The notes under the pieces: model-generated | Told to the model about the DNA's origin: nothing | Databases searched by the model: none | The model's input: only the letters and a program-made list of their open reading frames with translations | Program-made: the position numbers and the translations under genes | Assembly (NCBI RefSeq): GCF_900155435.1 | Contig: NZ_LT700212.1 | Location: 398,944 to 462,943, forward strand | Direction of reading: 5' to 3' | Source: Actinomyces provencensis | GTDB lineage: Bacteria; Actinomycetota; Actinomycetes; Actinomycetales; Actinomycetaceae | DNA: 64,000 nucleotides | In this document: positions 28,695-37,651 of the stretch, piece after piece | How the letters are laid out: every line of letters starts with the position of its first letter | Numbering within the stretch: the first letter of the stretch is position 1

Positions 28695-29816
28695 TCATGC
28701 CATCCCATTGGTCCCACAGTTGTTGATCGTCTCCTGGATGATCGTCTCGTACTCCTTGACCCGTTCGGGCCACGTCCACTGCTGGATCAAAGCTTCGGGC
28801 GCGAGCGGGAGTGGAGCACGGAGACTCGCCTGCAGGAGCGACTGAAGTTCACTTTCCTTGCGCTCAGACGTCACCGACACAGGCTGCCCCTGCTTGCGCA
28901 GCAGATCGGCACCTGGCACGGGATAGGTGACGACGCGCCCCCGTTCGGCCAATGCCTCCAGCAAAGTCGTCTGGAAACCCTCCGACAGCACCGTGGGGTT
29001 GAGCAGGGTGGCCCCGGCCAGCGCTTCACGTACCTTGGGAGGACTGACCCTGCCGCGGACCTGGACCACGCCCGTCAACCCGAGTTCGGACACGCGCTCA
29101 CGAACCCGGGAGATGTCTGCACCCGTTCCGAGGATCTCGGCGTCGACCCGGGAATCCGCTTGGTGCAAACGCGCCACCGCGTCCAGGAAGGTCTCCCATC
29201 CCTTGCCAGGGACCAGCCGTCCTACGAAGACCAAGTGCTGCGGCCGGTCACGGACCGGCCCGGCGTGAGTGGCGGGAGTGATCGCATTGTGGAACACCGA
29301 CGCGGGGACATGCCCCAGACGGGAGGCAAAGGCGGCAGCCTCGTCCGAGACTGCCAGCACCGTGTCCGCATGGCTCAGCACGTAGCGCCCGAGTGTCAGG
29401 TCGACGAAGCGACTGCCCAGCGAGATCACGGGGGAGGGCGAGGCCACAAAACCGCTTCCGTGCTCCGTGTGGACAACAGGGACGCCGACGGAGTGCGCCG
29501 CCTGAAGACCGACGAAGCTCATCGGGAAGAACCGCGTGTGGGTCGACACCACGTCCACGTGTTCATCACTGAGGAAGCGAGCGATGCGTCGGCGGCTCCC
29601 CAGCCTCGGGAAACTGATCACACCCGCAATGGGGAAGTTGGACCTGCCGGTGAGAACTCGGACCTTCCCATCGCTGCGAACACCTGTGTGCTCGGAGATG
29701 GTGAGCACCAGGACCTCGTGCCCGTCCTGCGCAAGCCCGTGCGCGAGGTTCTCCAAGTGCTGTTCAAGTCCTCCCAGACGGGGAGGATAGCTGTTGACGA
29801 CAAAAGCGATTTTCAT
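28695..29816 (-). CDS. GT4 family glycosyltransferase
   Basis: 373 aa, GT-B fold. The N-terminal lobe begins MKIAFVVNSYPPRLGGLEQHL. The C-terminal lobe has LVFVGRLVPGKGWETFLDAV and the E-x7-E motif in VLSEGFQTTLLEALAERG, which binds the nucleotide sugar. Specificity unknown. An AGGAAGG ribosome binding site precedes ATG 29816. It and the following GT2 form a pair downstream of the DUF2142 gene. Confidence 0.9.
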   Translation of the reverse strand: MKIAFVVNSYPPRLGGLEQHLENLAHGLAQDGHEVLVLTISEHTGVRSDGKVRVLTGRSNFPIAGVISFPRLGSRRRIARFLSDEHVDVVSTHTRFFPMSFVGLQAAHSVGVPVVHTEHGSGFVASPSPVISLGSRFVDLTLGRYVLSHADTVLAVSDEAAAFASRLGHVPASVFHNAITPATHAGPVRDRPQHLVFVGRLVPGKGWETFLDAVARLHQADSRVDAEILGTGADISRVRERVSELGLTGVVQVRGRVSPPKVREALAGATLLNPTVLSEGFQTTLLEALAERGRVVTYPVPGADLLRKQGQPVSVTSERKESELQSLLQASLRAPLPLAPEALIQQWTWPERVKEYETIIQETINNCGTNGMA

Positions 29817-29909
29817 GGGTCAAACCTTCCTACCGGGCGCCGACGCCCTCGCGGGGTTGCTCCCCGACCGTCAACAGGAATCCGTGGCGAGAGGCGAGGC
29901 GACGATCCA

Positions 29910-31427
29910 TCACCTGTCGACAAGGCTCCGACCGTGACTGATGTCCTCCTCCTGCCGGGTCGCCACGAACAACAGCAGTGCCAGTCCCACTGCCATTGCA
30001 AACGCACCGGTGATCCACACGACCGAAGGCCCGACGGACCAGGGCCACCACTGCGGGTCCTCCAACCCCTCAACGGAGAACGAGCTATCCAGTCCGACCG
30101 TGTAGCGCAGCAGGATGCGGCGCAATGCTGATCCATTCGCCACCGCGACGACCACGACCAGCAGTGCCATCTGCCCGGGTGTGCGCATCGGGGCCCAGCG
30201 ACCGCGCTGGAGCCAGAAGAAGAAGAGAACGGCGAGGAGGGGCAGCATATACCGGCCCTGGTAGTAGATGACGGGCTGCACGTGCCGCAATGTGAGGCTC
30301 ACAACGGGGACCCCCACAAGGGCGCCCAGGATCACACCACTGGCGAGGAACTTCCGCAGGTCCACGTGTGCGGCGCCGGCCATGACGAGTCCGCCCGCAA
30401 GGAAGACCATCGTGAGGGTCGACCACCCGCGCAACGGGACATCGAACCAGCCGGGACCCCAGGTCAGCCCCCACATACTGGCGATGAACTCCGGCACCTG
30501 TTGCAAGTTCTTGGAGAGGATGAATCGCACGGATCCCTCGGTGACGGGCCAACCGCCGTCGCCCTTGAGGTTGCCTGCCTGACCGCTGTTCACCATGATC
30601 AGAAGTCCGACGGCGGCGGCGCATAGGGAGATGACCAGTGCGGGGATCCTGGCGCGCGTGAACCTAGTGAAGAACCATACTGCCAGTGTGATCACCGCCA
30701 GGAAGAACGCGGAGTCTGCCCGGCTCGTGGCGGCAAGCACGGCCCCGTACGCCGACAACGCGAGGAGCCCCCACCGCCGGGGGCCTTCTGCTTCGAGTGC
30801 CGAGAGCATCCCCGTTGCGTAGATGAGGCATCCGCTGATCGCCCACGAACTCGGGTTGTTGGATGCGATGAAGTAGACGCCCATCGGAACCCATGCAACC
30901 ATCGCCGCCATGATGACCTTGTCCTTCATCCCTCGTGGGGCCACGAGCGCGACTCCGATGAGTCCCCCAATCCCAAGGACGATGTTGACCAATCTCATGG
31001 TGACGACCGACCGGTGCACGTCGGGACCAACGAAGAGGTGGTGCAACTGGTAGTAGCCCCACGGATAGGCACCTGCATCGAATCGCTCCGTGAAGCCGGA
31101 ACGGTCATCCGACCGTGACAAGGCGCAGGATGCATTCTGCTCGGGCTTGAAGGCGAAACAGTCCTGCGCGTTCAGGATGGAATCAGGCACCTTGACCGCG
31201 GTGATCGTCCCGTTCGTCTCCCGGAACTCACATCCTGAGTCCTCGATCGGTCGGGGGCACCAGATGCTCCCCAAGTGGTAGTCATCGTCGGGGGAACCCG
31301 CGACGGGCGAGGAGACCGCCCAAGATGCGAAGCCGATGAGTACCGCCACGGCTCCGAGGACCGTCAGAAGGATCGTCCCGGAGCGACCGAGTCGGCGCGT
31401 CTCGAGCCGCCCCTTGTGAGAAATCAT
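29910..31427 (-). CDS. DUF2142 family polytopic membrane protein
   Basis: 505 aa with about eleven hydrophobic helices. After the first helix a periplasm-side region has the DUF2142 pattern SSPVAGSPDDDYHLGSIWC with paired cysteines, then GAYPWGYYQLHHLFVG. The family resembles GT-C glycosyltransferases and occurs in surface-polysaccharide loci; as no Wzy polymerase is seen, a polymerase-like or lipid-sugar transferase role is possible but unproven. ATG 31427 is set by a TAACAT box seven bases upstream; an upstream in-frame ATG at 31436 overlaps that box. Followed by the GT4/GT2 pair. Confidence 0.82.
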   Translation of the reverse strand: MISHKGRLETRRLGRSGTILLTVLGAVAVLIGFASWAVSSPVAGSPDDDYHLGSIWCPRPIEDSGCEFRETNGTITAVKVPDSILNAQDCFAFKPEQNASCALSRSDDRSGFTERFDAGAYPWGYYQLHHLFVGPDVHRSVVTMRLVNIVLGIGGLIGVALVAPRGMKDKVIMAAMVAWVPMGVYFIASNNPSSWAISGCLIYATGMLSALEAEGPRRWGLLALSAYGAVLAATSRADSAFFLAVITLAVWFFTRFTRARIPALVISLCAAAVGLLIMVNSGQAGNLKGDGGWPVTEGSVRFILSKNLQQVPEFIASMWGLTWGPGWFDVPLRGWSTLTMVFLAGGLVMAGAAHVDLRKFLASGVILGALVGVPVVSLTLRHVQPVIYYQGRYMLPLLAVLFFFWLQRGRWAPMRTPGQMALLVVVVAVANGSALRRILLRYTVGLDSSFSVEGLEDPQWWPWSVGPSVVWITGAFAMAVGLALLLFVATRQEEDISHGRSLVDR

Positions 31428-31440
31428 GACCTTCATGTTA
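31428..31440 (-). promoter_or_regulatory. leaderless promoter -10 of DUF2142 unit
   Basis: Minus strand TAACAT (31440-31435), seven bases, ATG 31427. Confidence 0.6.
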
Positions 31441-31517
31441 GCCGACCCGCATGCCACTCCGACGCCGTCAGCACGCCGCCAAGGGCGGTCTGAAGTGCAG
31501 GATGCGGGGGTTCGACA

Positions 31518-32420
31518 TCAGGAGGCAGATCTGGAGCCGAAGTCGCCCAGATCAACACGAACAGGTTCATGGGTCTTGCGCTTGTCAACCGGCGGGAGTT
31601 CCATGTAGTCACCGTAGCCACGGGTCAACACCGCGTCGTACTCACGGGGAATCTTCACGGTGATGTCCTCGAACGGTACCTCGAGAGGGGGAAAGAGGTC
31701 GTCAGGCGTCACGGCCCAAGCCATCGGGTCTCGATCGGTGTAATCGGTCATCCGAGAACCATGGGAACCCTCAAAACGGCGCGCAGCGCGTTCCCACCTA
31801 CCTTGGATCATCTCGGGGCGAACCCTGAGAAGAGCTAGGGCTAAGTGGACGAGTTGGGTCGCGGCGAGCACTGCATGCTTCTTGGCTCCGTCGATCTCAA
31901 GGTAGGGACGCCCCGTTCCCTGGAGATACAACAGGCGTCCCCAGAACCATGTGGCGCGGACCTGCCGTCGATACTGTCGCGGGTCCTGTGGCATCGTGTC
32001 GAGAGGGAAGATGTCAAGCGCGATCGGCATCCTGAATGGGTTGTCCCTCATAGGGACCGAGATGAACAACGTTCCCGGAAGGGCGAGCTTTGAGAACATG
32101 TTCGGATAGCCAGATGTGTTCCTGGAATTGATCACCGAAATGCCGTCCGACAGTATTGCAGGTGCCTCTGCGAGGAATCGCTCGTAGTCCGCCCTTGGCA
32201 TGCACACGTCTGCATCGTCGTCCCATGGGATGAACCCGTGATGACGCACGGCTCCGATCGCGGTGCCCCCATAAGCGACGTAGGCGAGGTCGAGTTCGTT
32301 ACACACCCTGTCGAACTCGGCCAGAAGGTGAGTGAGCGCCCGCTGAACCTGCCGAAGAGTGTCCGTGTCGCCGCTTCCACTCGTGCCCACTTCATCCTCT
32401 TTCCGTTGCGCCCAGTACAT
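31518..32420 (-). CDS. licD: LicD-family phosphotransferase (second copy)
   Basis: 300 aa. LicD core: LAYVAYGGTAIGAVRHHGFI, PWDDDADVCMPRADYERFL, then IALDIFPLDTMPQD, and near the end REYDAVLTRGYGDYMELPP, matching the other copy at 15,653. It is encoded just downstream of the DMT transporter and in the same direction as licCA, so this copy is the best candidate for phosphocholine transfer; two LicD enzymes with different acceptor sites are common in lic loci. No good ribosome binding site is seen before ATG 32420; GTG at the VGTSGSG segment is an alternative start. Confidence 0.9.
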   Translation of the reverse strand: MYWAQRKEDEVGTSGSGDTDTLRQVQRALTHLLAEFDRVCNELDLAYVAYGGTAIGAVRHHGFIPWDDDADVCMPRADYERFLAEAPAILSDGISVINSRNTSGYPNMFSKLALPGTLFISVPMRDNPFRMPIALDIFPLDTMPQDPRQYRRQVRATWFWGRLLYLQGTGRPYLEIDGAKKHAVLAATQLVHLALALLRVRPEMIQGRWERAARRFEGSHGSRMTDYTDRDPMAWAVTPDDLFPPLEVPFEDITVKIPREYDAVLTRGYGDYMELPPVDKRKTHEPVRVDLGDFGSRSAS

Positions 32421-32468
32421 CTCAAATCGCCGCCCGCACCTTGCCGCTCCTGCAGACCACCGACCCGT

Positions 32469-33431
32469 TCACGCAGGTATGGAGTCCTGGTCGGCCGCTC
32501 GGGCCCGTCCACCCCAGAACCGGAGTTCCTTCCAGTCGGCTGACGCGGAGAGGACAGTCCCACAGATGATCGCGACGCAGCAGACGACCTGGAGGACACC
32601 CGGAATCTCTCCCAGGAACACGATCCCGAACACGACAGCCCAAGCAGAGTACGAGATGTTGACCGCCATTCCCCGTGCGGCACCGATCTGGTCGATCGCC
32701 TTGTAGTAGAAGAGGTAGGACAGGGTGCCTGCTACTGCAGCCAGGGCGATGACCGCCGTGGGAGCCGTGAAAGTGAAGTCCCACGCCGTTCCCAGGGCAC
32801 CCGCCACGGGAACGACGAGGAGGCCATAGACCAACGCCGAAGTCGTCTCACGGATCTGAAGGGCGGTTTCATTGTCGACTGCGTCATCCCGCATTCCCCA
32901 TGCGAGCAGTACGGCCTCGGATCCCCACCCGACCATGCAGACGACGGCGGCAACAACACCGACCAGCGCATTTCCACCGTCAGCAACCCCGGTGGAACTC
33001 CACCCCATGACCATGATCGCAACGAGTGCAACGGCGAGCGCGATCACTTGACGCATTCGCATCCGTTCCTTGAGGAAGACCACCGCAAGCACGGTGCCCA
33101 CCGCAGGGTAGAAGGAGGAGAGAATCGCCGTGTATCCGGGACCAATGTTGTCGATGGCCACGAGGTAGCCCGTCATGCCGATGGGACCACCGAGGAGAGC
33201 ACCGACCATCACCACCTTGCCGCTGCGCGTGCGCAGTGCGGTGGCGGTGTCACGAAGCCGTCCCCGTGCCGCCATGTAGACGAACAGGATGATCATGCAG
33301 GCTGCATCGTGGAGCAAAGCCCCAACCAGCGCGGAGTCGGGGGAATCCGCGAAGAGGCCCATACCCAGCGCGATGCCGAGCACCACCGTGTCGAGGCCCC
33401 ACAGGAGACCACTCAGAACTCCGAACTTCAT
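32469..33431 (-). CDS. DMT/EamA-family transporter, LicB-like candidate choline importer
   Basis: 320 aa with ten hydrophobic helices in two EamA halves: GVLSGLLWGLDTVVLGIALG at the start, GYTAILSSFYPAVGTVLAVVFLKERM closing the first half, and ARGMAVNISYSAWAVVFGIVFLGE closing the second. LicB, the choline transporter of lic operons, belongs to this superfamily. The gene lies between a small coupled ORF and licD, and licCA is upstream on the same strand, which makes choline uptake the most economical reading. Substrate cannot be proven from sequence. The start overlaps the previous stop (ATGA, 33428-33431). Confidence 0.85.
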   Translation of the reverse strand: MKFGVLSGLLWGLDTVVLGIALGMGLFADSPDSALVGALLHDAACMIILFVYMAARGRLRDTATALRTRSGKVVMVGALLGGPIGMTGYLVAIDNIGPGYTAILSSFYPAVGTVLAVVFLKERMRMRQVIALAVALVAIMVMGWSSTGVADGGNALVGVVAAVVCMVGWGSEAVLLAWGMRDDAVDNETALQIRETTSALVYGLLVVPVAGALGTAWDFTFTAPTAVIALAAVAGTLSYLFYYKAIDQIGAARGMAVNISYSAWAVVFGIVFLGEIPGVLQVVCCVAIICGTVLSASADWKELRFWGGRARAADQDSIPA

Positions 33432-33661
33432 CGGACCAACTCCTCGGTAGTGTCTGCGTCGACCCCTGTCGGGACGTGACTCTCTACGACTCCATACGCC
33501 TGCTCATGGAACTGTACAGCGATGGTCTGGGCGTAGCGGCGCAGACGCGCAACCACATGTTGGGCCGCACTCCACGGGCCCGACAAGGCGCGACCACAGA
33601 GCGGACAGGAACGTGCCCCCGACGCCACGACGGCTCGGGGCGCCCGGGGGCATCGGACCAT
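33428..33661 (-). CDS. small protein with CPLCG zinc-knuckle, unknown function
   Basis: 77 aa, not recognised. The N-terminal part has RSCPLCGRAL, half of a zinc-ribbon, with another cysteine near residue 4; the rest is a possible helix (AAQHVVARLRRYAQTIAVQFHEQ). Its reality rests on context: the stop overlaps the transporter start by four bases (ATGA), the start lies 18 bp after the DUF2304 stop, and a G-rich ribosome binding site precedes ATG 33661. With only three cysteines it may bind zinc as a dimer or not at all. Confidence 0.55.
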   Translation of the reverse strand: MVRCPRAPRAVVASGARSCPLCGRALSGPWSAAQHVVARLRRYAQTIAVQFHEQAYGVVESHVPTGVDADTTEELVR

Positions 33662-33679
33662 TCCCCAGCGCTGCCCCCT

Positions 33680-34066
33680 TCAGTCCCCGGTCCCCGCATT
33701 GTCGTCGGGATCCTCGGCCCGGAGGCGTCCCTGGAGCTCCTCGACATCGGCCCGCAGGATCGCCACCTCCTCCGCGAGACGTCGCCGATTCTCGGCCGCG
33801 TGGGACAGGTCGACACTGAACTGCAGTGACATCAGGAGGATGACAACCCCTGCCAGGAAGAATGCCAGGTTCAAGGGCACGACGATCCCGATAAGATCCG
33901 ACAGCCACTTGAGCACACCGGGGAAGGCACTGATGAGAATGAGGAAGAAAGCGATCACGAGCCACCACGTGGCGTACCTCTCCTGCATCCTCGAGTTGCG
34001 CAGGCGAAGGAATATCACAACGAGGACCAACAGGGAGAAGACCAGTCCGAGACTGTAGGCGTTCAT
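33680..34066 (-). CDS. DUF2304 family membrane protein (first copy)
   Basis: 128 aa with three hydrophobic helices followed by a charged, coiled-coil-like tail (AAENRRRLAEEVAILRADVEELQ). The MQERYATWWLVIAFFLIL segment is characteristic of DUF2304. The family is encoded beside dolichyl-phosphate-mannose-synthase-like GT2 enzymes and probably forms a membrane partner for them. The start overlaps the stop of that GT2 (ATGA, 34063-34066). A second GT2-DUF2304 pair is at 54,051-55,188. Confidence 0.85.
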   Translation of the reverse strand: MNAYSLGLVFSLLVLVVIFLRLRNSRMQERYATWWLVIAFFLILISAFPGVLKWLSDLIGIVVPLNLAFFLAGVVILLMSLQFSVDLSHAAENRRRLAEEVAILRADVEELQGRLRAEDPDDNAGTGD

Positions 34067-34863
34067 GCGACCACCTCACGAGCGTTCGCGGGAGCGGGCC
34101 TCGGACGACTGAGGGACACCGCCAAAGCCAGGAACGCGCGCAGGAGAAAGAACCCAGAGGACAGTGGGTTGTGCGAGGGGGTGCCCCCGGCCCGGGGTCG
34201 CATGACGACTCCCACCTGTGCGACCTTGAGGTCGGCCCGGGCTGCGATGACGAGCGCCTCGACGGTGTCACCCAGATACTCCGCAGGGTAGTCTCGGGCG
34301 AACAGGGCGACAGCGCGGGGGCCACTCAGCTTGAATCCCGACGTCGTGTCGGTGAGCTTCGTGTGACACACCCGCGACAGCGTGTGGGACAACAACGACA
34401 TCGCCCACCGTCGGGGCCCCCGGACCCTGTAATCGCCCTTCCCCGCGAAACGGGCACCTATGACGACATCGGCACCGTTCTTGCGTTGGGTCTCAAGCAG
34501 TGAGGGGATTTCTCCGGGATCGTGCTGGCCGTCGGCATCCAACTGGACCGCAAACCGGTATCCGTGTCGGAGCGCGTAGAGGTAACCGGCCCGCATCGCG
34601 CCACCGACCCCCAAGTTGATCGGTAGGTCGAGGACCCTGACCCCTGCGCGCCGGGCGATGTCCGCCGTGGCATCCGTCGAACCGTCCGAGACCACGAGGA
34701 CGTCAGCATTCGGCGGCCTTCGCTCGAGCACATCGACAAGGACGCCCCCCAGCACCTCGGCCTCGTTCCAGGCGGGGATGATGATCAGGAGGCGTGGGGA
34801 CCCACACGCCGGATACCCGCGCCCCGCTCGGGACCCGCGGGTGGTCTCCGCACCCCCGCTCAT
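34063..34863 (-). CDS. DPM1-like GT2 polyprenyl-phosphate glycosyltransferase (first copy)
   Basis: 266 aa. It reads [50 protein letters not shown] and [15 protein letters not shown], the DPM1/DPMS-like GT2 pattern, with [16 protein letters not shown] later. Such enzymes make polyprenyl-phosphate monosaccharides used as donors outside the membrane. A short disordered N-terminus precedes the domain. It overlaps rmlA and DUF2304 by four bases each, so rmlA-GT2-DUF2304 are coupled. Confidence 0.88.
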   Translation of the reverse strand: MSGGAETTRGSRAGRGYPACGSPRLLIIIPAWNEAEVLGGVLVDVLERRPPNADVLVVSDGSTDATADIARRAGVRVLDLPINLGVGGAMRAGYLYALRHGYRFAVQLDADGQHDPGEIPSLLETQRKNGADVVIGARFAGKGDYRVRGPRRWAMSLLSHTLSRVCHTKLTDTTSGFKLSGPRAVALFARDYPAEYLGDTVEALVIAARADLKVAQVGVVMRPRAGGTPSHNPLSSGFFLLRAFLALAVSLSRPRPAPANAREVVA

Positions 34864-35729
34864 TTCTCCCCGTCGAGGAGATCCAGCAGGTAACGTCCGT
34901 AGCCCGACTTCAACAATGGCGTGGCCCGCTCGCGCAGTCCGTCATCGTCGATGAACCCCATCCTCCACGCAACTTCTTCCGGGCACCCGATCTTCATGGC
35001 CTGACGCGACTCGACCGTGCGGACGAAGCTCGTGGCATCGGCCAGCGAGTCGAAGGTCCCTGTGTCCAGCCACGCCGTTCCACGGGGCAAGACCTCGACG
35101 TTCAACAGACCCGCCCTGAGATAGACGCGATTGACATCCGTGATCTCGTACTCCCCGCGCGCCGACGGCTTGAGATCCTTGGCGATCGCCACGACGTCAT
35201 TGTCATAGAAGTAGAGGCCTGGGACCGCATAGTTCGACTTCGGCTTGGTCGGCTTCTCCTCGATGGAGAGCGCGCGGAAGTCCTCGTCGAACTCCACGAC
35301 CCCGTACTCGCGGGGGTTGGACACGTGATAGGCGAAGACCGCGCCGCCTTCCGGGTCCACGTGTCGGCGCAGCTTGGTACCCATGCCGTGCCCATAGAAG
35401 ATGTTGTCGCCCAGGACCAGCCCCACCGAGTCGCCACCGATGTGATCGGCACCCAGCACGAACGCCTGCGCCAACCCGTTGGGTACGTGCTGGACGGCGT
35501 AAGAGATGTTGACACCCAGCTGGGAACCGTCGCCGAGCAGCCGGTGGAAGGACGGAGCGTCCTGCGGTGTGGTGATGACCAGGACATCGCGAATTCCCGC
35601 CAGCATGAGGGTGGTCAGCGGGTAGTAGATCATCGGCTTGTCGTAGACCGGCACCAACTGCTTGGAGGTGCCCAGCGTGATCGGGTTCAGACGACTCCCG
35701 GATCCACCCGCCAGAATGATCCCCTTCAT
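34860..35729 (-). CDS. rmlA: glucose-1-phosphate thymidylyltransferase
   Basis: 289 aa, full length for the family. Nucleotide-binding [20 protein letters not shown] at the N-terminus, [48 protein letters not shown] and [13 protein letters not shown], all diagnostic of RmlA. It makes dTDP-glucose, the first step to dTDP-rhamnose, feeding RmlB. ATG 35729 has GGAGGG nine bases upstream; GTG 35735 is an alternative. The promoter has GGCATAATGG and a 12-bp palindrome (CGACGATCGTCG, 35764-35775) between it and the gene. It heads a transcript running through GT2, DUF2304, the small ORF, the transporter and licD. Confidence 0.95.
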   Translation of the reverse strand: MKGIILAGGSGSRLNPITLGTSKQLVPVYDKPMIYYPLTTLMLAGIRDVLVITTPQDAPSFHRLLGDGSQLGVNISYAVQHVPNGLAQAFVLGADHIGGDSVGLVLGDNIFYGHGMGTKLRRHVDPEGGAVFAYHVSNPREYGVVEFDEDFRALSIEEKPTKPKSNYAVPGLYFYDNDVVAIAKDLKPSARGEYEITDVNRVYLRAGLLNVEVLPRGTAWLDTGTFDSLADATSFVRTVESRQAMKIGCPEEVAWRMGFIDDDGLRERATPLLKSGYGRYLLDLLDGEK

Positions 35730-35763
35730 TGCCACACACCCTCCGAGCGACCAACCACGCCGA

Positions 35764-35775
35764 CGACGATCGTCG
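35764..35775. promoter_or_regulatory. 12-bp palindrome in rmlA leader
   Basis: CGACGATCGTCG is a perfect palindrome placed between the presumed rmlA -10 and its ribosome binding site. It could be an operator or a small hairpin; no regulator is identified. Confidence 0.3.
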
Positions 35776-35783
35776 GCCTCCCA

Positions 35784-35793
35784 CCATTATGCC
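35784..35793 (-). promoter_or_regulatory. -10 region of rmlA promoter
   Basis: Minus-strand GGCATAATGG with CATAAT as the likely -10, 55 bases before ATG 35729; identical ten bases precede rmlB. Confidence 0.45.
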
Positions 35794-35854
35794 AAGCGTT
35801 CGCGCGCAGGGGCGCCGGCCCGGCCGCCACCCCCACGGTGGACGAAGGCGTCCT

Positions 35855-37651
35855 TCACGCGCTCCGAAGCTCCACGGAACGTTGAGCCGTGTCATCCCCC
35901 GAATCGGACGTGGCCCGGTACCAAGCGAGGACCCTGTCGACGTTCGAGGCAGCGTACCGGTGATAGATCTCCCTCCACTCACCGATGTCATCGCCCTCGG
36001 CCTCCTTGGCCAGTGCCCACACATACCAGCACCACCCCGCCAGAGCGACATAGGCCCAGAAATGCCGAACGTCCGCGGAACACGGTGTGCGTCCCAAGTA
36101 GTGCCCCAGCGCCTCCTCAGCTGTGTCGTCCCCCAGTTGTGCGCACACGGTGAACGTGGCCAGGTCACTGGTGATGTCAGACATCCCTGCGTACTCCCAG
36201 TCGATGAGTGTCAGCCCCCCGTCCTCGTCCACGAGGATGTTCAAGGGGAAGAAGTCATTGTGGTTGAGGCAGACCGGGAAGGCATCCGCCACCGCGTATT
36301 CCTTGATGGTGCGGACCTTCTCCCTCAACTCCGTGTAGCCGGGAACAGCCTCCAAGTCACCCGGCCCCATCAGTGCCTCGTACTTCTGCCCCTCGACGTA
36401 GAAGTCGAAGGAACGTTCAAGGACGGCCCCGCTCTCGTGGAGGCGCCGTGCCAGCTCCATGGCCCCTTGGAGTTCCGAGGGATCCGACGGGTCGACGCTG
36501 TGGGCATTGGGGATGAAGTGCGAGAGCTTCCATCCGGTCTTCTCGTCCTCGTGGATGAACGTGTGGTCAAGGCCCAACTCGCGAGCCAGGAGCAGGGCCT
36601 TGGTCTCATTTGCCCGGTCGATCATCTTGTCCGTTCCCAGGCCGGGATGACGGTACACGTACTCGTGATCGCCGACGGAGAAGTGGAAGGAAAGGTTCGT
36701 CAACCCCTCGGACAGGGCCGAGAAGTCATGGACCTCTCGACGCGCACATCCGAGGACACCGACGATGTTGTCGATGATCGTCGAGGGGACGGTGTCGAGG
36801 AAGGCGGGATCGAAGGCCTCCACCTCATCCACGGAGTCGAACTCGTGGATGACACCGGAGGGGAAGCGACGCACCGACATCCTCAACTCTGGGAGATGCT
36901 CCGCAAAGATCGCCTCCCACAGCTTCCCGGCCGTCTCGGGTCGGAAGTACTCCTGCTCCAGGATGCTTCTGAAGTGCTCGGAGAATGCCTCGTCGAAGAA
37001 AACGTGCCCGAGCATGATCCATGAGTCGGATCCCCCGACCCTCACCCCCTCGATCATGTCGTCCGACGAGATGGTGAGACACCATTCGTCGGTGGGCCCC
37101 TCGACGTACTGCGAGGCATAGTAGGCGCCTCGCACGAAGGTCGTGAAGGGATTGTCCGTGAAGTAGTTGTCCGACGAACAGATGTAGGTGTTGCCGAGTA
37201 GCTCACGCACGTGCCACAACGTCGAGTTGTTGTTCCGGACCTTGTAGTCGGGGTTCTCGACGATCCGAACCCCGAACTCGTCAGCCAAGTAACGGAACCT
37301 GTCTGCCAGGTATCCAACCACCACCGTGATGTCCATGATCCCGGCCTCGCGCAGCTGGCGGATCTGGCGCTCAATCTGGACCTCGCCCCTGACGGGGAGC
37401 AGGCCCTTGGGAAGCTCGTAGGAGAACGGGACGAACCGGGAGGACACTCCTGCAGCCATGATCACCGCGTTGTGCACCCGATGAGGTTCCAGGAGCTTCC
37501 AGCCCTCCGGGGTGGGCACGTCGTCCGCCAGAAGGCCCATCGTCTCCAGGTCTGCCATCGCCCGGTCCACATCCGCCGACAGGCATGGCGCACCCCCGTG
37601 GGGGCCAGTCGTTGACGCGAGGACCTCAAACTGAGTTGCGGTGAGAACCAT
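35855..37651 (-). CDS. fused phosphocholine cytidylyltransferase-choline kinase with N-terminal HTH (LicC-LicA)
   Basis: 598 aa, three parts. Residues 1-58 look like a winged helix (LTATQFEVLA, DVDRAMADLETMGLLA, PTPEGWKLLEP). Residues about 60-290 are a LicC-type nucleotidyltransferase: NAVIMAAGVSSRFVPFSYEL, PKGLLPVRGE, then ICSSDNYF. Residues about 305-580 are a choline/ethanolamine-kinase fold: VCLNHNDFFPLNILVDE with the catalytic HxD and Asn, and LTLIDWEYAGMSDITSDLA with the metal Asp. The protein should phosphorylate choline and activate it to CDP-choline for LicD. Separate licA and licC genes are the rule in Haemophilus and pneumococcus; fusions are known in other bacteria. A GGAGGGG site precedes ATG 37651. 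Confidence 0.92.
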   Translation of the reverse strand: MVLTATQFEVLASTTGPHGGAPCLSADVDRAMADLETMGLLADDVPTPEGWKLLEPHRVHNAVIMAAGVSSRFVPFSYELPKGLLPVRGEVQIERQIRQLREAGIMDITVVVGYLADRFRYLADEFGVRIVENPDYKVRNNNSTLWHVRELLGNTYICSSDNYFTDNPFTTFVRGAYYASQYVEGPTDEWCLTISSDDMIEGVRVGGSDSWIMLGHVFFDEAFSEHFRSILEQEYFRPETAGKLWEAIFAEHLPELRMSVRRFPSGVIHEFDSVDEVEAFDPAFLDTVPSTIIDNIVGVLGCARREVHDFSALSEGLTNLSFHFSVGDHEYVYRHPGLGTDKMIDRANETKALLLARELGLDHTFIHEDEKTGWKLSHFIPNAHSVDPSDPSELQGAMELARRLHESGAVLERSFDFYVEGQKYEALMGPGDLEAVPGYTELREKVRTIKEYAVADAFPVCLNHNDFFPLNILVDEDGGLTLIDWEYAGMSDITSDLATFTVCAQLGDDTAEEALGHYLGRTPCSADVRHFWAYVALAGWCWYVWALAKEAEGDDIGEWREIYHRYAASNVDRVLAWYRATSDSGDDTAQRSVELRSA

